Part shown: positions 1 through 5,665 of the stretch, one piece after another
Position numbering within the stretch: position 1 is the first letter of the stretch
Layout of the letters: each line of letters begins with the position of its first letter
From: Candidatus Woesearchaeota archaeon
GTDB lineage: Archaea > Nanobdellota > Nanobdellia > Woesearchaeales > WJKV01
Assembly (NCBI GenBank): GCA_019323495.1
Contig: JAHWHE010000029.1
Location: forward strand, 1-9,958
Reading direction: 5' to 3'
DNA length: 9,958 nucleotides
Translations under genes and position numbers: made by a program
Notes under the pieces: generated by a model
The model's input: only the letters and a program-made list of their open reading frames with translations
Databases searched by the model: none
Told to the model about the DNA's origin: nothing

Positions 1-39
1 CAGACAAACACAATCGAATTGCTGGTATCAATCATATAG
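1..39 (+). CDS. Possible 3' end of an upstream gene (partial)
   Basis: In frame 1 the first 36 bases read as a short tail (Ile-Glu-Leu-Leu-Val-Ser-Ile-Ile) ending in TAG at 37-39. This stop overlaps the Shine-Dalgarno of the next gene, a common arrangement inside archaeal operons. Frame 3 is also open across this stretch, to a stop at 66-68, so the assignment is weak. Nothing can be said about function. Confidence 0.25.
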   Translation, partial: QTNTIELLVSII

Positions 40-44
40 GTGAT
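38..44 (+). promoter_or_regulatory. Shine-Dalgarno of the 72-aa membrane protein gene
   Basis: AGGTGAT lies five bases before the ATG at 50. It matches the archaeal anti-Shine-Dalgarno complement (GGAGGTGATC). This supports ATG 50 as the start and suggests the gene is translated from within a longer mRNA that begins upstream of the window. Confidence 0.75.
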
Positions 45-49
45 GTTCA

Positions 50-268
50 ATGGCAAAAAAGAAACTAACAAGGCAAGAAGAATTTGATATACTGAAGCTC
101 GTGCTTGACAAATTCCTATGGTTGGGATTTGCAATCATGGCATATGGTTTGTACAAGTTGTTCCAGCTTGACTGGACAAACGGGCTATTATTGATTGTCG
201 GCGGAGCGATTGTGCTGGTGATTTTGTTGATAATCATTGTAAAAGAATACGAAATCATAAGGTATTGA
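50..268 (+). CDS. Small two-helix membrane protein of unknown function
   Basis: This 72-residue protein has a charged, Lys-rich N-terminus (MAKKKLTRQEEF) and two hydrophobic segments at about residues 19-38 and 46-63, joined by a short polar turn (QLDWTNG). A short charged tail ends in EYEIIRY. The layout fits a two-pass inner membrane hairpin with both ends in the cytoplasm. The start is supported by the Shine-Dalgarno at 38-44. It lies about 26-29 bp upstream of two pilin-like genes on the same strand, so a role in the same envelope or pilus-like structure is possible but only inferred. I recognise no named family; no catalytic motif is visible. Confidence 0.8.
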   Translation: MAKKKLTRQEEFDILKLVLDKFLWLGFAIMAYGLYKLFQLDWTNGLLLIVGGAIVLVILLIIIVKEYEIIRY

Positions 269-297
269 TTTTATTTTCTTTTTTTACGGTTACAATG

Positions 298-840
298 ATG
301 AATAAAAAAGCAGCTATCGAATTAAGTCTTAATTTTATTGTATTTATCTCTATAGCAGTAGTCATCCTGATTCTCGGAATTTTCATCTTCACCCAGATTC
401 TTGGAGAAGGAAAAGAGATTACAGGCAAGATAGGCGAGGATGTGCAAGATAGGCTTAACACCCTCCTCATCACGGGCAGGGAAAATGTAATTATTCCTGG
501 TACATTCAGGACGGCGGGAAGGGGCGATGTTGCGGCTTTCGCGCTCGGCATTAAAAATAAGGACTGCACTTCAGGCAAATTCACTGTAAAGACATCGTTT
601 GACATTGCTGTAGATGCGAAAAATGATTTGATGACAAATGTCAACAGCGCAGAAATCGCGACATGGTATTTTGACCAATCAGAATATGACATTGCGCAAA
701 ACGACAGGAAGATAGTTCCTGTTTTGATCAGGCCTGACAAAGGCGCTGTCAATGGCTGGACCTTTTCATTCAATGTGGATGTATTGTGCGGCACAACACA
801 GTACAGTCCGCTTCATAAGATTTATGTTGTGATAGATTAA
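298..840 (+). CDS. Type IV pilin-like protein, first of a tandem paralogous pair
   Basis: About 180 residues. The N-terminus reads MNKKAAIELSLNF followed by an uninterrupted hydrophobic helix (about residues 13-31), the layout of archaeal class III (prepilin-type) signal peptides: basic residues, a small residue at the candidate cleavage site, then the helix kept in the mature protein. The rest looks beta-rich. It contains GIKN followed by GKFTV, and near the C-terminus a TFSFNVDVLC stretch; both are shared in pattern with the next gene. Two Cys could form a disulfide outside the cell. The start may be ATG 295 or 298; a TTG at 265 overlapping the previous stop would add hydrophobic residues before the basic patch and is unlikely. 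There is no clear Shine-Dalgarno. The expected location is the cell surface or pseudoperiplasm; processing by a PibD-like peptidase is inferred, and whether it forms a filament is unknown. Confidence 0.75.
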   Translation: MNKKAAIELSLNFIVFISIAVVILILGIFIFTQILGEGKEITGKIGEDVQDRLNTLLITGRENVIIPGTFRTAGRGDVAAFALGIKNKDCTSGKFTVKTSFDIAVDAKNDLMTNVNSAEIATWYFDQSEYDIAQNDRKIVPVLIRPDKGAVNGWTFSFNVDVLCGTTQYSPLHKIYVVID

Positions 841-841
841 A

Positions 842-1411
842 ATGGACAAGAGAGGGGCAATTATAATTTCAGTGAGATTCATCACTATAATGATTACTAT
901 AGCGGTTGTTCTTGTTTTTGCCTTTACCTTTTTCCTGCAGGCCCAGAGCAAGACTGAGCTTACTGCCGGAGTGGTGGATGCGCAGATCCAGCAGCAGATT
1001 GAAAGGGAGCTTCTAGAGACAAGATCAAAAGTCAGCCTCCCTGTCTACCAGGCAGACCTGAAAAGAGGGGAAGTCTTTACTTTTGGCATGGGGATAAAGA
1101 ATTATCTGGGCCTAGGCAGCAAATTCACTGTTGAAATTGATTATGCCAAATCGATCGAAACAAACACGGGGCAACCAATAAATTTGGCAGACTATGACAT
1201 AGACCCTGAAACAATGTCTTTTGACAAGCTGGGCCCATATGTAATTAACAGCACAGAACGCACGATTGTCAGGATACCTATTATGGTGCCATTGGGCGCT
1301 CCAAAAGGCACGACCCACATCTTCAATGTAAAGGCCACTTGCGATTTGCCTGATACAGGCCTTTGCAACCCTTACGGCTATGCTCAAAGTATAAGGGTAA
1401 ATACTGTTTAG
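842..1411 (+). CDS. Type IV pilin-like protein, second of a tandem paralogous pair
   Basis: 189 residues starting MDKRGAIIISVRF, again a basic/small-residue patch followed by a long hydrophobic helix (about residues 12-33). The following region (about 35-60) is helical and charged, and the remainder is beta-rich. GMGIKN followed by SKFTVEI, and TERTIVRIPI followed by HIFNVKATC, line up with the equivalent parts of the preceding protein, so the two are diverged duplicates. Two Cys lie near the C-terminus (about 9 residues apart). One base separates its ATG from the preceding TAA, so the two are almost certainly co-translated. The KRG patch fits a prepilin peptidase site, but the Glu usually found at position +5 of classical pilins is not present, so 'pilin-like' is safer than 'pilin'. 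Confidence 0.78.
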   Translation: MDKRGAIIISVRFITIMITIAVVLVFAFTFFLQAQSKTELTAGVVDAQIQQQIERELLETRSKVSLPVYQADLKRGEVFTFGMGIKNYLGLGSKFTVEIDYAKSIETNTGQPINLADYDIDPETMSFDKLGPYVINSTERTIVRIPIMVPLGAPKGTTHIFNVKATCDLPDTGLCNPYGYAQSIRVNTV

Positions 1412-1460
1412 AAAAGGTATGAAAGAAGCCGGGTATAGAAAATCGTTCAGGGGTGTTTGG

Positions 1461-1496
1461 GGGAAGAAAGACCGTTCTTACCCTGCCTCTTTTTTT
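1461..1496 (+). terminator. Probable terminator after the pilin-like pair
   Basis: GGGAAGAA (1461-1468) can pair with TTCTT-A-CCC (1475-1483; one bulged A) around a six-base loop, and a run of seven T follows at 1490-1496. Archaeal termination depends mainly on the T run, so the hairpin is supporting evidence only. Confidence 0.45.
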
Positions 1497-1576
1497 ACCA
1501 TTATACAATACTAAAAGCACAACCCATATATAAATCTTTCTATTTTTATCCCTGTTGAGGGACAACAAACAAAGGC

Positions 1577-1585
1577 TTTATAAAT
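1577..1585 (+). promoter_or_regulatory. Archaeal promoter (box A) of the 110-aa gene
   Basis: TTTATAAAT is preceded by AAAGGC and centred 25 bp before ATG 1606. That spacing places the transcription start at the start codon, so the mRNA should be leaderless. GGCT (1574-1577) and AGCC (1586-1589) flank the box as a short inverted repeat. Confidence 0.75.
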
Positions 1586-1605
1586 AGCCCTTAAACTCCC
1601 TATGC

Positions 1606-1938
1606 ATGGCAATAAGACAGATTGAAGACCTTAAAAATAGGGCTTTTAAAGCATATGAGAACGGCTTCTATGGAGCTGCCTTTTACCTGGCAGAGAAAGC
1701 AGAGAAGATTGCAACTGCCCTATCTCCAGAAGGGCTATTAATATTTGATTTTGTAAACTGGATACCAGGTCTGAGATTCGACTGCCAAAGGCAGATTTTC
1801 AATGAATTAAAAAGAGCTTTGAACGGCAGCAATGTTAATTTGACTCCTGACAATGTTTACAAGATACTGGATGAGCATAGACCGCCTTCTTGGCAGGAAT
1901 ATCATAATATAAAAGAAAAAGATAATGCGGTTTTTTAG
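1606..1938 (+). CDS. Small helical protein, unknown function (TPR- or HEPN-like helix pair)
   Basis: 110 residues, soluble and largely helical. Residues 12-38 (FKAYENGFYGAAFYLAEKAEKIATALS) have the spacing of a helix-turn-helix hairpin as in TPR repeats (AYxxGxYxxAxxxAxKA), which also resembles the first helices of HEPN proteins. No RxxxxH catalytic motif of HEPN nucleases is visible, so nuclease activity should not be assumed. The start ATG 1606 is fixed by a box A 25 bp upstream (leaderless). An out-of-frame ATG at 1602 is ignored. The stop TAG interlocks with the stop of the convergent gene on the other strand. It is transcribed on its own; no functional partner is evident. Confidence 0.7.
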   Translation: MAIRQIEDLKNRAFKAYENGFYGAAFYLAEKAEKIATALSPEGLLIFDFVNWIPGLRFDCQRQIFNELKRALNGSNVNLTPDNVYKILDEHRPPSWQEYHNIKEKDNAVF

Positions 1939-2279
1939 TTATCAGGTTTTTCTTGACCGGCTTTGGCAGCTTCTGCTTTTAGTTCTTCTTGTGCTTTTTT
2001 CAGCAGAAACATCAGTGTTGCTGTAGCAGTAGCCTCGTCCTGTGCACCAGCTGGCCCATCAACTTCGATCCTTACTTTCTCGAATTCATTTCTGTGGATC
2101 TTTATGTTAAGGCCGTCGTATGTCCAAGCTTCGTCAACAGTGTATTGTTCCTTGTCAGGGCATTTCCACTGCTCGCCGGAATAAAATGTCCGTTTTGCTC
2201 TGCCTTGCTCAGCCTCTCTTTGCAGGACTGTTCCTACAGCAGAATAAAGGCCATCCCCTTCTATAGTTGTAAATGCCAT
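1935..2279 (-). CDS. Hypothetical 114-aa protein
   Basis: Not recognised. The N-terminal two thirds look alpha/beta with conserved-looking aromatic positions (GEQWKCPDKEQYTVDEAWTY, residues 35-54), followed by an amphipathic, Ala/Lys/Glu-rich C-terminal helix (about residues 85-108) and a polar tail. It has one Cys and no signal sequence or membrane segment, so it is probably cytoplasmic. The start is supported by box A on the - strand (2304-2311), centred about 28 bp upstream of the ATG, with no Shine-Dalgarno. It is divergent from the 293-aa gene at 2362 and convergent with the 110-aa gene, sharing four bases at the stops. Confidence 0.7.
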   Translation of the reverse strand: MAFTTIEGDGLYSAVGTVLQREAEQGRAKRTFYSGEQWKCPDKEQYTVDEAWTYDGLNIKIHRNEFEKVRIEVDGPAGAQDEATATATLMFLLKKAQEELKAEAAKAGQEKPDN

Positions 2280-2303
2280 TTTATATGTATTTTCTTATGG
2301 TTT

Positions 2304-2311
2304 TATTTAAA
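2304..2311 (-). promoter_or_regulatory. Archaeal promoter (box A) of the 114-aa gene
   Basis: On the - strand the sequence reads TTTAAATA, centred about 28 bp upstream of the start codon at 2279. This is leaderless spacing. It lies back to back with the + strand box at 2330-2338, so an 82-bp spacer serves two genes. Confidence 0.65.
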
Positions 2312-2329
2312 GCTTAGTGCAGAAAAGGC

Positions 2330-2338
2330 TTTATATAT
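2330..2338 (+). promoter_or_regulatory. Archaeal promoter (box A) of the 293-aa gene
   Basis: TTTATATAT, preceded by AAAAGGC much like the promoter at 1577, is centred 28 bp before ATG 2362. It would place the RNA 5' end at or next to that ATG, which argues against the upstream GTG at 2317, a codon that lies before the box itself. Confidence 0.75.
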
Positions 2339-2361
2339 TTCCTAGAAAAAACATTTGCCAT

Positions 2362-3243
2362 ATGGATAATGACACTTCGCACAGGGAAATACCTATGATT
2401 TACAATGCTCACAAGATGCTTACTCTTGATTACGTAGTGGCACGTTACCCTAGATTGCATAAGCAGAGATTGCTAAAAGATTTATTATCTCTTAAATTCT
2501 ATCCATATCTATCTGTAAGTATACCAGACCTTGAATATTCTGTTTACCGCAGGAACAATCCGTCTCCTGTACAATCGGCTGTAAAGATAGAGTTCGATTT
2601 GTCGATAGATAATCATGGAAAATTTGAATATTCTGTGAGAAATGCAACTCTCCAGGATTATGCAGCTCCATTGGTAGTAACCGAGTTCGGTCTATTTTTC
2701 CAAATTCCTGATGTTTCTACGTGGACTCTTGAGCAAAGAGAGGAATTCAAGCAAAAGATCCTAGAAAGACAGGCAAGAGCTCAGGAAAACATGCACCAGT
2801 CTGGAGACTGCTTGCTGTTTATAGATCCTGATAATGAAGACTGCGATTTATTTCCTGGCAACGAGGAAAGGGATGAACTGATGTATGATGTGATTGAAGA
2901 TCTATGTGATGCTCCTTGGTCAGAGGCTTCAATTATCAAAGCAAGAAAGTTCCTGGACGATGAAGCTAGATTAATTACAGGACTTCCTGAAAAAATGGGA
3001 AAGGCAGGCGATTTGATGAAAAGGGCTTTGACAGAGTTGATGGAAACTCCCAGATTCAGGATGATTGACGACGAGGCAGAACAGAGGATGATAACAGACT
3101 TTGTGAAAAGAAGCTATGAAGAAAACCAAAGACTTCTTTATGACAGGACATTCCAGTGGAACAGGAATAATATTTTTCTTGTGATAAAAAACAACGTGTA
3201 TCTTAATGGCACAGGCGAAGAAGTGGATTGGTCTCGGCTCTAG
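2362..3243 (+). CDS. Hypothetical 293-aa protein
   Basis: Not recognised. Residues about 1-50 are mixed helix with basic patches (PRLHKQRLLKDLL). About 55-120 look beta-rich, with alternating hydrophobic strands such as VKIEFDLSI and LVVTEFGLFFQI. About 122-145 is a charged helix. About 150-185 is very acidic (LLFIDPDNEDCDLFPGNEER) and the C-terminal third is helical. No signal peptide or membrane helix is seen, so it is likely cytoplasmic. The frame could be opened at GTG 2317, but ATG 2362 fits the leaderless promoter spacing. Its stop TAG shares CTAG with the stop of the convergent DUF2284-like gene. Base composition resembles the neighbours, so there is no sign of recent transfer. Confidence 0.75.
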   Translation: MDNDTSHREIPMIYNAHKMLTLDYVVARYPRLHKQRLLKDLLSLKFYPYLSVSIPDLEYSVYRRNNPSPVQSAVKIEFDLSIDNHGKFEYSVRNATLQDYAAPLVVTEFGLFFQIPDVSTWTLEQREEFKQKILERQARAQENMHQSGDCLLFIDPDNEDCDLFPGNEERDELMYDVIEDLCDAPWSEASIIKARKFLDDEARLITGLPEKMGKAGDLMKRALTELMETPRFRMIDDEAEQRMITDFVKRSYEENQRLLYDRTFQWNRNNIFLVIKNNVYLNGTGEEVDWSRL

Positions 3244-3788
3244 TCAACCAGAATCAAACAATAGCTGTTGTGCGCGCTCTCTGATTTCTTGTCCTTAAGA
3301 ACAGCAATCTTCTTGCCAAGATTCTTTACTGTCTGGAAAACGTCTATGCACATTGCTTCAACAGCAGGCCTCTTTAGTTTTGGATGCTTGCATGCTTTAG
3401 GAAATGAGCATTCCTTGCACATAGGACAAGGACCAGGCCCCATCCCGAATGCCTTGTAGAAGCCGTTCACAAAAAGAGCTCTTTCAGCTGCAAGCATCCC
3501 CCGATAGATCCGCAGGAAACTTTGGCTGTAATTCTTCCTGTTACCTAAGCTTTCTGTCTTGAATACAAGCAGGACAGCTTTCTTGTAGTCAGAAATGATG
3601 TCTTTTATCATGTCTTTTATCGCAGGAGGGCAGCTATGAGAACGACCATAACTATCGCATCCGTACTGGCATTTCAATCTAACCCAGTTTCCTACTTTTA
3701 TCTTATTGACAGGAAATACGACAGCATCGACTATCTTGTACTTCTTTCCTGCATTAATGCAAATTGCTTTGATTTGCTTGTCATCCAT
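3240..3788 (-). CDS. DUF2284-like predicted metal-binding protein
   Basis: 182 residues from the preferred start. Two Cys clusters mark it: CQYGCDSYGRSHSCPP (Cys 40, 44 and 53), then GPGPCPMCKEC with a further Cys before KHP (Cys 121, 124, 127 and 133), plus Cys147. This pattern is that of the DUF2284 / COG5423 family of predicted metal-binding (probably Fe-S) proteins, whose reaction is unknown. The reading frame also opens at ATG 3803 (five residues longer), but box A at 3811-3819 is centred 27 bp from ATG 3788 and only 12 bp from 3803, so 3788 is favoured and the mRNA would be leaderless. It follows the 39-aa membrane protein gene on the same strand but has its own promoter. The cytoplasmic redox or metal role is inferred from the family only. 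Confidence 0.85.
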   Translation of the reverse strand: MDDKQIKAICINAGKKYKIVDAVVFPVNKIKVGNWVRLKCQYGCDSYGRSHSCPPAIKDMIKDIISDYKKAVLLVFKTESLGNRKNYSQSFLRIYRGMLAAERALFVNGFYKAFGMGPGPCPMCKECSFPKACKHPKLKRPAVEAMCIDVFQTVKNLGKKIAVLKDKKSESAHNSYCLILVD

Positions 3789-3810
3789 AACAGAATTGGA
3801 CATAGCTTGG

Positions 3811-3819
3811 TTTATAAAA
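3811..3819 (-). promoter_or_regulatory. Archaeal promoter (box A) of the DUF2284-like gene
   Basis: On the - strand TTTTATAAA sits 27 bp (centre) upstream of ATG 3788, just after the stop of the 39-aa gene. The spacing matches the other leaderless promoters here and decides between two in-frame ATGs. Confidence 0.7.
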
Positions 3820-3832
3820 TTTACCTAAACAA

Positions 3833-3952
3833 TTATTTCTTTTTCTTCTTGCTAGCTAAGGTTAGCAGATAAATGAACAATCCCAGAAAAACTAGGAACA
3901 ATCCAGTCCCAATAGGGGATCCCCAGCCAAATATCATATATAAGTCCGCCAT
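3833..3952 (-). CDS. 39-aa single-pass membrane protein
   Basis: A very short gene: ATG at 3952, TAA at 3833-3835. The protein begins MADLYMIFGWG, has one hydrophobic helix at about residues 15-33 (GTGLFLVFLGLFIYLLTLA) and ends in SKKKKK. By the positive-inside rule the Lys tail should be cytoplasmic and the N-terminus outside. A strong Shine-Dalgarno (GAGGCGAT, 3957-3964) lies four bases before the ATG, and the gene starts 13 bp after the PAC2-family gene stop, so it looks like the last gene of the eS27-aIF2-alpha-Nop10-PAC2 unit. No family is recognised. The codon-perfect frame, ribosome binding site and clean hydrophobic/basic architecture argue it is real. Confidence 0.75.
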   Translation of the reverse strand: MADLYMIFGWGSPIGTGLFLVFLGLFIYLLTLASKKKKK

Positions 3953-3956
3953 ATTA

Positions 3957-3964
3957 ATCGCCTC
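3957..3964 (-). promoter_or_regulatory. Shine-Dalgarno of the 39-aa membrane protein gene
   Basis: On the - strand GAGGCGAT, one base different from GAGGTGAT (still able to pair through G-U), lies four bases before ATG 3952. It is the main evidence that this tiny gene is translated. Confidence 0.65.
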
Positions 3965-3965
3965 T

Positions 3966-4739
3966 TTATCCTATATAGGTGAGCTGCCTGTCTTTTCCTC
4001 TCTTTGCCACTTTTGTCAGCTCCTTTGTTCTCAGCATCAACTCGTCTTCTATTTCCTTGATCTCTTTTTCCAGGTTCTTCAGGTCAAGCTTAAGATTGTA
4101 CATCTTGTTAAGTATGTCAAGTATCTCTCTTGCTCCTTGCATCCCGAGATACATTGGATGTGCGAAAGTTTCAGCCAGCAAAGCGATTGCGCTCAATTTC
4201 TTTTTTGCAGCAAGGCCGACTAATAAACCAGTCACGCCGACAACAGGGCCTATCACTCCATAAGGTTTTGTATTGATGTTTCCCACTTTCTTGAATTTTG
4301 CAATGACGTTCTTGTTGTTGGCAGTTGCATAAACTTTCGGTTTTGAAGGGACTTTTCCCAGTCCAATTCCGCCTAAAGTGACGATCTCTTTCACTCCGTG
4401 CTTCTGGCAGATCTCCAGGATCTTTTCACAGAATGTATAGCATCCGTATTCGTTTATAGGCTGGACATCCCCTGCCAAGAACAATATGTCTCTTTCTTTG
4501 GTGCTAAGCAAATAAATCTCTAATTTCGGGAGAGCCACAAGACTATTTTCCTGGATAAAAACAGAATGAGGCAAATCATAGGATGCCAATTCGTACAATT
4601 TCTTTGCCTTCTTGTTGTCTATCATGAAATCGACTGCAATCTTTCCTACATTTGCGATTCCAGGCAAACCTTCAATAAGAACTGGCTTGTTGAGTTTCTT
4701 GACTTTCAGAGTCTGAACAACAGTCCATTTATTGTCCAT
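3966..4739 (-). CDS. PAC2-family protein (proteasome assembly chaperone homologue)
   Basis: 257 residues from ATG 4739. The N-terminal motif EGLPGIANVGKIAVDF (about residues 23-38) is the hallmark of the archaeal PAC2 / COG2047 family. The core has the expected hydrophobic strand-turn pattern (LFLAGDVQP, IVTLGGIGLG, GLLVGLAA) and LLAETF. The C-terminus (about 215-246) is a Lys/Glu-rich coiled coil. Relatives in archaea and eukaryotes bind proteasome alpha subunits and help assembly; the proteasome itself is not in this window. The frame extends upstream to 4781, but ATG 4739 is preferred because it begins the conserved region and overlaps the nop10 end by 11 bp. The protein ends Leu-Thr-Tyr-Ile-Gly, close to but not exactly the HbYX proteasome-docking motif. 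Confidence 0.88.
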   Translation of the reverse strand: MDNKWTVVQTLKVKKLNKPVLIEGLPGIANVGKIAVDFMIDNKKAKKLYELASYDLPHSVFIQENSLVALPKLEIYLLSTKERDILFLAGDVQPINEYGCYTFCEKILEICQKHGVKEIVTLGGIGLGKVPSKPKVYATANNKNVIAKFKKVGNINTKPYGVIGPVVGVTGLLVGLAAKKKLSAIALLAETFAHPMYLGMQGAREILDILNKMYNLKLDLKNLEKEIKEIEDELMLRTKELTKVAKRGKDRQLTYIG

Positions 4740-4878
4740 CTTGCTTTGCTTTCCTCCTGTATTCGCCGTATTTATCTTCAATAGAAAACGTAGGAAGTTT
4801 AATAACCTTTGTTTTTTGCCTGCACTTTGGGCAAACCTGTTCTAGTGTATATCTCTCGCAAGATTCGCATATATACAT
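4729..4878 (-). CDS. nop10: H/ACA RNP component Nop10
   Basis: A 49-residue gene: ATG at 4878, TAA at 4729-4731. The protein has a zinc ribbon with Cys 4, 7, 16 and 19 (CESC and CPKC) and the family signature PTFSIEDKYGEYRR at residues 29-42, followed by a basic tail. Nop10 binds the pseudouridine synthase Cbf5 and is part of the box H/ACA ribonucleoprotein that converts specific uridines in rRNA to pseudouridine. Only one base separates it from the aIF2-alpha stop and it overlaps the PAC2-family gene, so it is translated from a shared mRNA. The order aIF2-alpha - nop10 - PAC2 is known from many archaea. Length and motifs are normal for archaeal Nop10. Confidence 0.95.
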   Translation of the reverse strand: MYICESCERYTLEQVCPKCRQKTKVIKLPTFSIEDKYGEYRRKAKQDGQ

Positions 4879-4879
4879 C

Positions 4880-5650
4880 TTATTCCCGGTTTATTTTGGC
4901 TTCCCCGCCCTCTTTTTTGAAATCTTCAACAACTTGCTGGATGTATTTTTCAAACAAACCCTCTGCTTCGTCGTAGTTTGTGCTTTTTACAATGAAATTG
5001 AATTTTCCTCCGCCAAGGTATTTTACAACGACTTGCGGATGTTTCATCTTTTTCGTAGTCTGCTTTATCTGCTCCACGCCGTCTGATTTGTATGTTATCA
5101 TCTCGATGGAGCCTTTGATCTCTAGCTCAGCAGGCTTCATTCTCTGCTTGATAGTGTCCAGAAGAACTTTTGTAGTTTTGCTGTCAAGTGCGAACTTTGC
5201 AGCATCGAACTGGTCAGCGACAATGTCTTCAAAACACTCGTGGAAAAAATTATAATCTTCAAGAACAACGGGCTTCAATTTGTTGTACAGTTCAAGAGGC
5301 TTGATCTTCAATTGCTCTGCGATGAAGTCGACTGTTTTTTCAGCTTTCTGCTCTTTCTTCAGCTGGTCTGTCTTCTCTCTTCTTTTTCCTTCGTTGACTC
5401 TTCTCAATGAAAGATCTATGTGTCCCCTATCTCTATCTATCCTAAGAACTTTGCAGATGATTTTCTTGCCTTCTTTTACATAGTCGCCGATAGTCCTTAT
5501 CCTTCCTGGACTGATCTCGCTTATGTGAATCATGCCTGATTTATTTCCATATTCATCAAGCGTCACGAAAACAGAAGTGTGGTGAATCTTTGTTACAGTA
5601 CATAAAACAATTTCAGAAACTTCTGGCAAACCTTCCCTTTGATAATACAT
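4880..5650 (-). CDS. Translation initiation factor 2 subunit alpha (aIF2-alpha)
   Basis: 256 residues, the usual archaeal length. Residues 1-85 are an S1 RNA-binding domain (VLCTVTKI, MIHISEIS, RDRGHIDLSLRR). Residues about 88-172 are the helical domain, starting with a Lys/Glu-rich helix. Residues about 173-256 form the alpha/beta domain that contacts the gamma subunit (VVVKYLGGGKFNFIV). The factor works with the beta and gamma subunits to bring initiator Met-tRNA to the small ribosomal subunit. Ser47 in SEISPGRIRTI aligns with the regulatory Ser51 of eukaryotic eIF2-alpha; such a serine also occurs in other archaea and does not prove phosphorylation. The gene starts 15 bp after the eS27 stop; a GAGGT is present but rather far (about 12 bases) from the ATG. 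Confidence 0.96.
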   Translation of the reverse strand: MYYQREGLPEVSEIVLCTVTKIHHTSVFVTLDEYGNKSGMIHISEISPGRIRTIGDYVKEGKKIICKVLRIDRDRGHIDLSLRRVNEGKRREKTDQLKKEQKAEKTVDFIAEQLKIKPLELYNKLKPVVLEDYNFFHECFEDIVADQFDAAKFALDSKTTKVLLDTIKQRMKPAELEIKGSIEMITYKSDGVEQIKQTTKKMKHPQVVVKYLGGGKFNFIVKSTNYDEAEGLFEKYIQQVVEDFKKEGGEAKINRE

Positions 5651-5665
5651 TTTGTGCTATTGACC

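Larger units (their letters stand above)
1412..1605 (+). other. Intergenic spacer with terminator-like and promoter-like elements
   Basis: This 194-bp gap separates the pilin-like pair from the next gene. Besides the T run ending at 1496 it holds a second box A-like TATATAAATC (1527-1536), an imperfect palindrome TGTTG-AGGGA-CAACA (1553-1567), and the proximal box A of the next gene. A 31-codon reading frame starts at 1419 but has no usable ribosome binding site. No tRNA or other recognisable RNA gene was seen. Confidence 0.5.

Noticed and set aside
265..297. TTG start overlapping the preceding TGA for the first pilin-like gene
   Set aside because: It would put a hydrophobic stretch before the basic patch and spoil the prepilin-type signal; ATG 295/298 is more sensible.
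255..794. 179-codon - frame antisense to the first pilin-like gene
   Set aside because: The + strand protein has a clear prepilin-like N-terminus and a paralogue next door; the antisense product has neither.
1419..1514. 31-codon + frame after the pilin-like pair
   Set aside because: Its AGGT is too close to the ATG, it runs through the probable terminator, and the basic peptide shows no pattern; likely chance.
1323..1568. 81-codon frame on the - strand across the end of the second pilin-like gene
   Set aside because: It overlaps a well supported gene, has no promoter or ribosome binding site in the right place, and its translation shows no coherent domain.
1606..1938. HEPN toxin (ribonuclease) assignment for the 110-aa protein
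   Set aside because: The helix pair is similar, but the RxxxxH catalytic motif is missing and there is no adjacent nucleotidyltransferase antitoxin.
1989..2345. 118-codon Cys/Phe-rich + frame antisense to the 114-aa gene
   Set aside because: It is the shadow of a gene with a good leaderless promoter; the unusual Cys/Phe-rich composition is typical of antisense frames.
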